Below are positions 59,601-64,000 of a DNA stretch of 64,000 nucleotides, in pieces. Under the pieces are notes generated by a model. That model saw only the letters and a list, made by a program, of their open reading frames with translations. It had not been told where the DNA came from and did not search any database. The translations under genes were made by a program, and so were the position numbers. Source of the DNA: Anaeramoeba flamelloides (taxonomy: Eukaryota; Metamonada; Anaeramoebidae); assembly GCA_027625915.1 (NCBI GenBank), contig JANTQA010000021.1:3828700-3892699 (forward strand). The letters are read 5' to 3'. Position 1 is the first letter of the stretch, and each line of letters starts with the position of its first letter.

Positions 59601-61276
59601 AAATAATTTTCCAATTTTTCAAACATTGTAAAATACCAAAGCAAATATATTTATTAAAATTTTTAATAATTTTATGTTTTAATTCAAATTTTAATAAAAA
59701 GCAAATGGGTGAAATTAAACTATCATTATTTTTTTTTTATAATTATTTTAAAATCAAACAAAACAAATTAAATTTTTTATTTGTTAATCAAAAAAAAAAA
59801 CTTAATTTAATGAAAATCAACGAATTTATTTATTATTTAATTACTTTAATAAAAATAATTGGCAATTTCCAATTCTCATTGGAAGAATTAAGATATTTTT
59901 TTAAATTGATTCATTTAAAAATTAATATAAAGAATCAAAAATTATATAATCCAATAATTAATTTAAAGCAAATGATGGGTATATTTTATTATTTGACAAA
60001 GCCAATTAGATCGCCTTCTTATATTAAATTTGATAACTCAAACAATTTTAATTTTAGTAATTTAACAATCCCATCACAAATGAATGAAAAAAAATTTAAT
60101 CCAATAAATTGCTATACCATATCCTTTTGGTTTTCTTATAATTGCATACAGGGGATTAATATCCTTAATAAGAAAAAAAGCCATGCAGTGGGTATTAATA
60201 AAAGACAAAGACGCGGGACAGAAGAAGAAATTAATTTTACAATTTTGCAATTAATTAATTTGGAGCAAAACAAATATTTAAATAAAACCTTTTTTATTAA
60301 AAATAAAAAACTACATTTCAAAATTGATCGTTTACAAAAGAAATTCGAAGGATATACATTTCAAGAGAATAATTGGTATCACACAGTGCTAACTTATCAT
60401 AATTATAAAACAAAAAACAATGAAATGAATTTATTTGTTAATGGCAATCTCGTTGAAAAAATAATGATTCCTTCAATAAATATAACAAATATCAAATACA
60501 AAATATGCTTTGGATCAAAATCATTAACTATAAGGAAAAGCAAAATTCAATGGTGTTTGAGTAATTTGCAACTATTTGAAAATGAATTAAGTGACAAAAA
60601 AATATATTTATTATTTTTGTTGGGATCAAATTTTAATAATAATTTTAATCAAATATTAAAAAAAAAAAAAATCACGAGCTATTATTTAAATAACATTATC
60701 AGGAAGCATAAAAAAAAGAGAAGAGGAATTATTAATAATTATTTTAAATATTTTGAAAGGGGCTCTGATTCCTTAATTAATAAATATAATTTTAATGTAT
60801 TATTCCAAAATGATAAAATTTATTTTTCGAATAATTTTTTAAAAAAGGATTTTTTAATCAATCAACAGAATCAAAAAATTGTTTATAATTGTTCGAATTT
60901 CGACAATAATCCCAATTTTGCGCTTTTAAAAGGCAAAGTTGAGTATTATTCTTTTAATAACGATAGATTAACCACAGAATTAAATAAAATCGGGGGTGCA
61001 GGCATTATATTATATTTGCTATCCAAAATGGAGAACAGCAATTTTTTGAATATATTATTAAAAATTTTATATAATATAATTTTTACAAATATAAATAATT
61101 TGAAAGAATTTGAAAGGATTAAAGGATATCAATTATTGGGTCGATTGATTAAAAAAAAATCATTATTGATCAACAGGCTATTTATTGATACCTTATTTAA
61201 ATTTTTTGGATATAATACTAAATCAAATTATTTATCGATATTAATAAATTTAAAAGCTTTTAAACTCTTAATATAG
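53613..61276 (+). CDS. WDFY3/ALFY-type BEACH protein, 3'-truncated by TTAGG repeats
   Basis: Exons 53613-53642, 53716-53861 and 56734-61276 (donors GTATGA and GTACCG) join in phase to 1,572 residues. The ATG gives MSRFGFFSLK; exon 2 has IKKLWGQYN and LSQLISQFYQSFCKP, like the ALFY N-terminus (LRRLFTEL..., then FNRVFGNAP). Then come helical armadillo-like repeats, a Glu/Asn/Lys-rich run at about 535-665, poly-Asn at about 820, and a concanavalin A-like domain from about 1180 (CYTISFWFSYN, NNWYHTVLTYHNY, MNLFVNGNLVEKI). Near the end, GGAGIILYLLSKM and EFERIKGYQLLGRLIKKKSL match the ALFY segment ERIKGYQLLAMLLKKKRSLL. Family proteins go on for about 2,000 residues more (PH-BEACH, WD40, often FYVE) and act as scaffolds for selective autophagy. 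All of that is missing: the frame meets TAG inside the first telomere-type repeat. Intron 2 is 2.9 kb. Confidence 0.85.
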
Positions 61277-61400
61277 GTTAGGTTAGGGTAGGTTAGGTTA
61301 GGTTAGGTTAGGTTAGGTTAGGGTAGGGTTAGGTTAGGTTAGGTTAGGGTAGGTTAGGGTTAGGGTAGGTTAGGTTAGGTTAGGTTAGGTTAGGTTAGGC
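61271..61400 (+). repeat. (TTAGG)n telomere-type tract
   Basis: About 25 units of GGTTA with some GGGTA/GGGTTA variants, starting within the last codons of the BEACH frame (ATATAGGTTAGG). The G-rich strand runs toward the right end of the window, as at a right-hand chromosome end. TTAGG is the arthropod telomere repeat and occurs in some other eukaryotes. Confidence 0.85.
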
Positions 61401-62964
61401 CAGGTTAGGCAGGCCAGGCCAGGCCAGGCCAGGCCAGGCCAGGCCAGGCCAGGCCAGGCCAGGCAGGCAGGCCAGGCAGGCCAGGCCAGGCCAGGCAGGC
61501 CAGGCAGGCAGGCCAGGCCAGGCCAGGCCAGGCCAGGCCAGGCCAGGCCAGGCCAGGCCAGGCCAGGCCAGGGCCAGGCCAGGCCAGGCCAGGCCAGGCG
61601 GCAGGCAGGCTAGGCAGGCAGGCCAGGCAGGCCAGGCCAGGCCAGGCCAGGCCAGGCCAGGCCAGGCCAGGCCAGGCCAGGCAGGCGGCCAGGCCAGGCC
61701 AGGCCAGGCCAGGCCAGGCCAGGCAGGCCAGGCCAGGCCAGGCCAGGCCAGGCCAGGCCAGGCCAGGCCAGGCCAGGCCAGGCCAGGCCAGGCTAGGCCA
61801 GGGCAGGCCAGGCAGGCAGGCAGGCCAGGCCAGGCAGGCAGGCCAGGCCAGGCCAGGCAGGCCAGGCCAGGCAGGCCAGGCCAGGCAGGCCAGGCCAGGC
61901 CAGGCCAGGCAGGCCAGGCAGGCCAGGCCAGGCCAGGCAGGCCAGGCCAGGCCAGGCAGGCCAGGCCAGGCCAGGCAGGCAGGCCAGGCCAGGCCAGGCC
62001 AGGCAGGCCAGGCCAGGCCAGGCCAGGCAGGCCAGGCAGGCCAGGCCAGGCCAGGCAGGCCAGGCCAGGCCAGGCCAGGCAGGCCAGGCAGGCCAGGCCA
62101 GGCAGGCCAGGCCAGGCAGGCCAGGCCAGGCCAGGCAGGCCAGGCAGGCCAGGCCAGGCAGGCCAGGCAGGCAGGCAGGCGCAGGCCAGGCCAGGGCAGG
62201 CCAGGCCAGGCCAGGCAGGCAGGCCAGGCAGGCAGGCCAGGCCAGGCCAGGCAGGCCAGGCCAGGCCAGGCCAGGCCAGGCCAGGCCAGGCCAGGCAGGC
62301 CAGGCCAGGCCAGGCCAGGCAGGCAGGCCAGGCAGGCCAGGCAGGCCAGGCCAGGCAGGCCAGGCCAGGCAGGCCAGGCCAGGGCCAGGCCAGGCAGGCC
62401 AGGCCAGGCCAGGCCAGGCCAGGCCAGGCAGGCCAGGCCAGGCCAGGCCAGGCAGCCAGGCCAGGCAGGCCAGGCAGGCCAGGCCAGGCCAGGCCAGGCC
62501 AGGCCAGGCCAGGCAGGCAGGTCAGGCCAGGCAGGCAGGCAGGAGGCAGGCCAGGCCAGGCAGGCCAGGCCAGGCCAGGCCAGGCCAGGCAGGCCAGGCG
62601 GCGCAGGAGCCAGGCCGCAGGCAGGCAGGCAGGCAGGCAGGAGTAGGAGGAGAGAGGAGGAGGAGGCAGGCAGGAGGAGGCCAGGAGGGCAGGCGGCCAG
62701 GCCAGGGCAGGCCAGGCAGGAGGGCAGGCAGGCAGGCCAGGCAGGCAGGCCAGGAGGCAGGCCAGGCCGGCAGGCCAGGCCAGGCTAGGCAGGCCAGGTG
62801 TGCAGGCCAGGCCAGGTCAGGCAGGCCAGGCAGGCAGGCCAGGCAGGCAGGCCAGGCCAGGCAGGCCAGGCAGCCAGGGGCAGGCTAGGCCAGGCAGGCA
62901 GAGGCCAGGCAGGGGGCAGCCAGGCCAGGCAGGCTAGGCCAGGGCCAGGCAGGCCAGGCCAGGT
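61401..62964 (+). repeat. (CCAGG)n/(CAGG)n tract, probably altered telomere repeat
   Basis: GGCCA units continue the 5-base period of the TTAGG tract, with many 4-base GGCA units and, past 62600, irregular GGAGG and GGCGGC forms. GC jumps from about 20% to about 70%. The transition (TTAGGCCAGGTTAGGCAGG near 61392-61412) mixes both units. The 62798-63013 open frame (Gln/Ala/Arg/Gly) is only this repeat read through. Confidence 0.8.
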
Positions 62965-63522
62965 ATTAAATATACTTGATGGAAATCGAAACCCAGGTCA
63001 GGCGTTTCCCTAGTACAACTACCGCCCTAAAAATCTACAAATGTCGAGAATCTACAAAATCTACAAAATTATCATCAGCCAAAATATTAATAGGAAAGCG
63101 GAAAATCTAAAATTGCTAAACGCAAATCTTAATCAATTTATAGAAAACTTCTAACAATAAATAGCACTGGGTGGAAAGGCCAGAATATTTAAAAAATTAT
63201 TAGATACAATAACAATATAAACAAAACAAAGTGTAAGTGCCAAGTCAACAGTTTTTTTGAGGTTTCTCTGCTTTATCTGTTAAATCTATCGATTTTACAA
63301 ATAAACAGAAAACTCAAGAAAATACCTATCGGTGCTTTTTCTCCAAATTCAAATGAATAGAGAAAATCAAAGATTTTACTCAATTCGTTTTAAATTCTGA
63401 AAGATATAGTATCTAAGAAATAAACAGAAAAATTTTATAAATTTTCTGTTTATTTCTTAAATTAAAAACTCAATCGTACAAAAAATATTTAAAATGGAAG
63501 GGCTCAACTTCATCTTAAAAAA
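62965..63522 (+). repeat. Copy of 5842-6417 embedded in the GC-rich tract
   Basis: Near-identical to 5842-6417, with mostly 1-2 base indels in homopolymers: the tRNA-like segment, the right arm of the 5649-5946 element, LINE sequence (AAATTGCTAAACGCAAATCT), and the AGTGCC/hairpin array (63238-63480). Both borders fall in the middle of known elements rather than at element ends. Confidence 0.85.
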
Positions 63523-63873
63523 CAGAGAGGGAGAGAGGCAGGCAGCAGGCAGGCAGCAGCCAGGAGGAGGAGGGGACAGTAGGCAGTAGGGAGAGGTAGG
63601 AGGTAGGCAGGGTGGGAGGAAGGAGGGTGGGGAGAGAGGAGGAGATAGATAGGCAAGAGTGAGGGAGGCGGGGGAGGGTAAGCAAGGAAAGGAGAGGGAA
63701 AGAGGCAGAGGCAGCAGGAGTGGCCCAGGGAGGCAGGGGGTGGCGGCAGGGGTGGATGCGGTAGGCAGGGCAGGCTGGGAGGCAGGCAGGCCAGGATCAG
63801 CAGCAGTCCAGTAGAAAGCAGGCAGGCATGGGGAGGGCAGGCAGGTGCATAGCAGGCTCAGCCAGCAGCCAGC

Positions 63874-63922
<49 letters not shown>

Positions 63923-64000
63923 AGGCCAGGCGCCGGTGGCCAGGCAGGCCAGGGCAGGCAGGTCAGGCCAGGCGCCAGCAGGCCAGCAGGCAGGTCAGGC
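63523..64000 (+). repeat. Irregular GGCAGG/GGAGG and (CCAG)n sequence
   Basis: Purine-rich, irregular GGAGG/GGCAGG sequence with a clean (CCAG)n run at about 63872-63921. No frame or motif. It looks like low-quality or heavily drifted terminal repeat and runs to the end of the window. Confidence 0.6.

Noticed and set aside
61401-62964. CRISPR array or protein-coding tandem repeat
   Set aside because: Units are 4-5 bases without spacers; this is a simple sequence tract continuing from TTAGG.
62798-63013. 71-codon Gln/Ala/Arg/Gly-rich frame
   Set aside because: It is the CCAGG/CAGG repeat read in one frame plus the start of the embedded 5.8-kb copy; composition follows the repeat, not a protein.

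Overview
This looks like a nuclear contig from an AT-rich free-living protist, most like an amoeba. The evidence is very low GC in non-coding DNA, spliceosomal introns with GT..AG ends, long poly-Asn and acidic low-complexity runs inside proteins, and a membrane-traffic and signalling gene set (Rab, RasGAP-VPS9, BEACH, class E-type GPCR, WD40-BTB). I think first of Anaeramoeba or a similar lineage, but the window does not prove this. No prokaryotic features (operons, Shine-Dalgarno sites, CRISPR) are visible.

Layout. 1-8.7 kb is repeat-rich DNA with LINE (non-LTR retrotransposon) fragments and a family of hairpin arrays. A WD40 + BTB gene (+) lies at 8.8-10.2 kb. A second LINE (-) and another hairpin array fill 10.6-12.5 kb. 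From 13.0 to about 20.2 kb on the minus strand is one split gene for a RasGAP + VPS9 protein; its 3.4-kb intron holds a LINE, a hairpin array and inverted-repeat elements. 20.7-24.5 kb carries MITE-like elements. A three-exon acetate/YaaH-type transporter gene (+) is at 24.9-26.1 kb. 27.8-30.6 kb is again repeats. A five-exon Rab24-like GTPase gene (+) runs from 30.9 to 38.2 kb; its 5.5-kb second intron carries at least three inverted-repeat elements. 38.3-46.4 kb is non-coding with several inverted-repeat elements. A two-exon class E-like (cAMP-receptor-like) GPCR gene (+) is at 46.5-47.7 kb. From 53.6 to 61.3 kb runs the 5' part of a WDFY3/ALFY-type BEACH gene.

The right end is the most striking part. 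The BEACH gene stops at about 61,275, directly abutting a (TTAGG)n tract in the orientation expected of a right-hand telomere. After about 130 bp the repeat changes to (CCAGG)n/(CAGG)n, interrupted by a copy of DNA from 5.8-6.4 kb. The TTAGG-to-CCAGG change matches a known nanopore miscall of telomeric DNA, so this end is either a new telomere formed inside a gene or a damaged assembly end.

How the genes fit together: Rab24-like, RasGAP-VPS9 (Rab5-type exchange factor) and ALFY-like proteins all belong to endosome/autophagy traffic. The GPCR, transporter and WD40-BTB protein are separate functions. There is no sign of co-regulation beyond proximity. Exon boundaries were worked out by eye from splice sites, reading phase and family motifs; the phases close exactly for the Rab, GPCR, transporter and BEACH genes.
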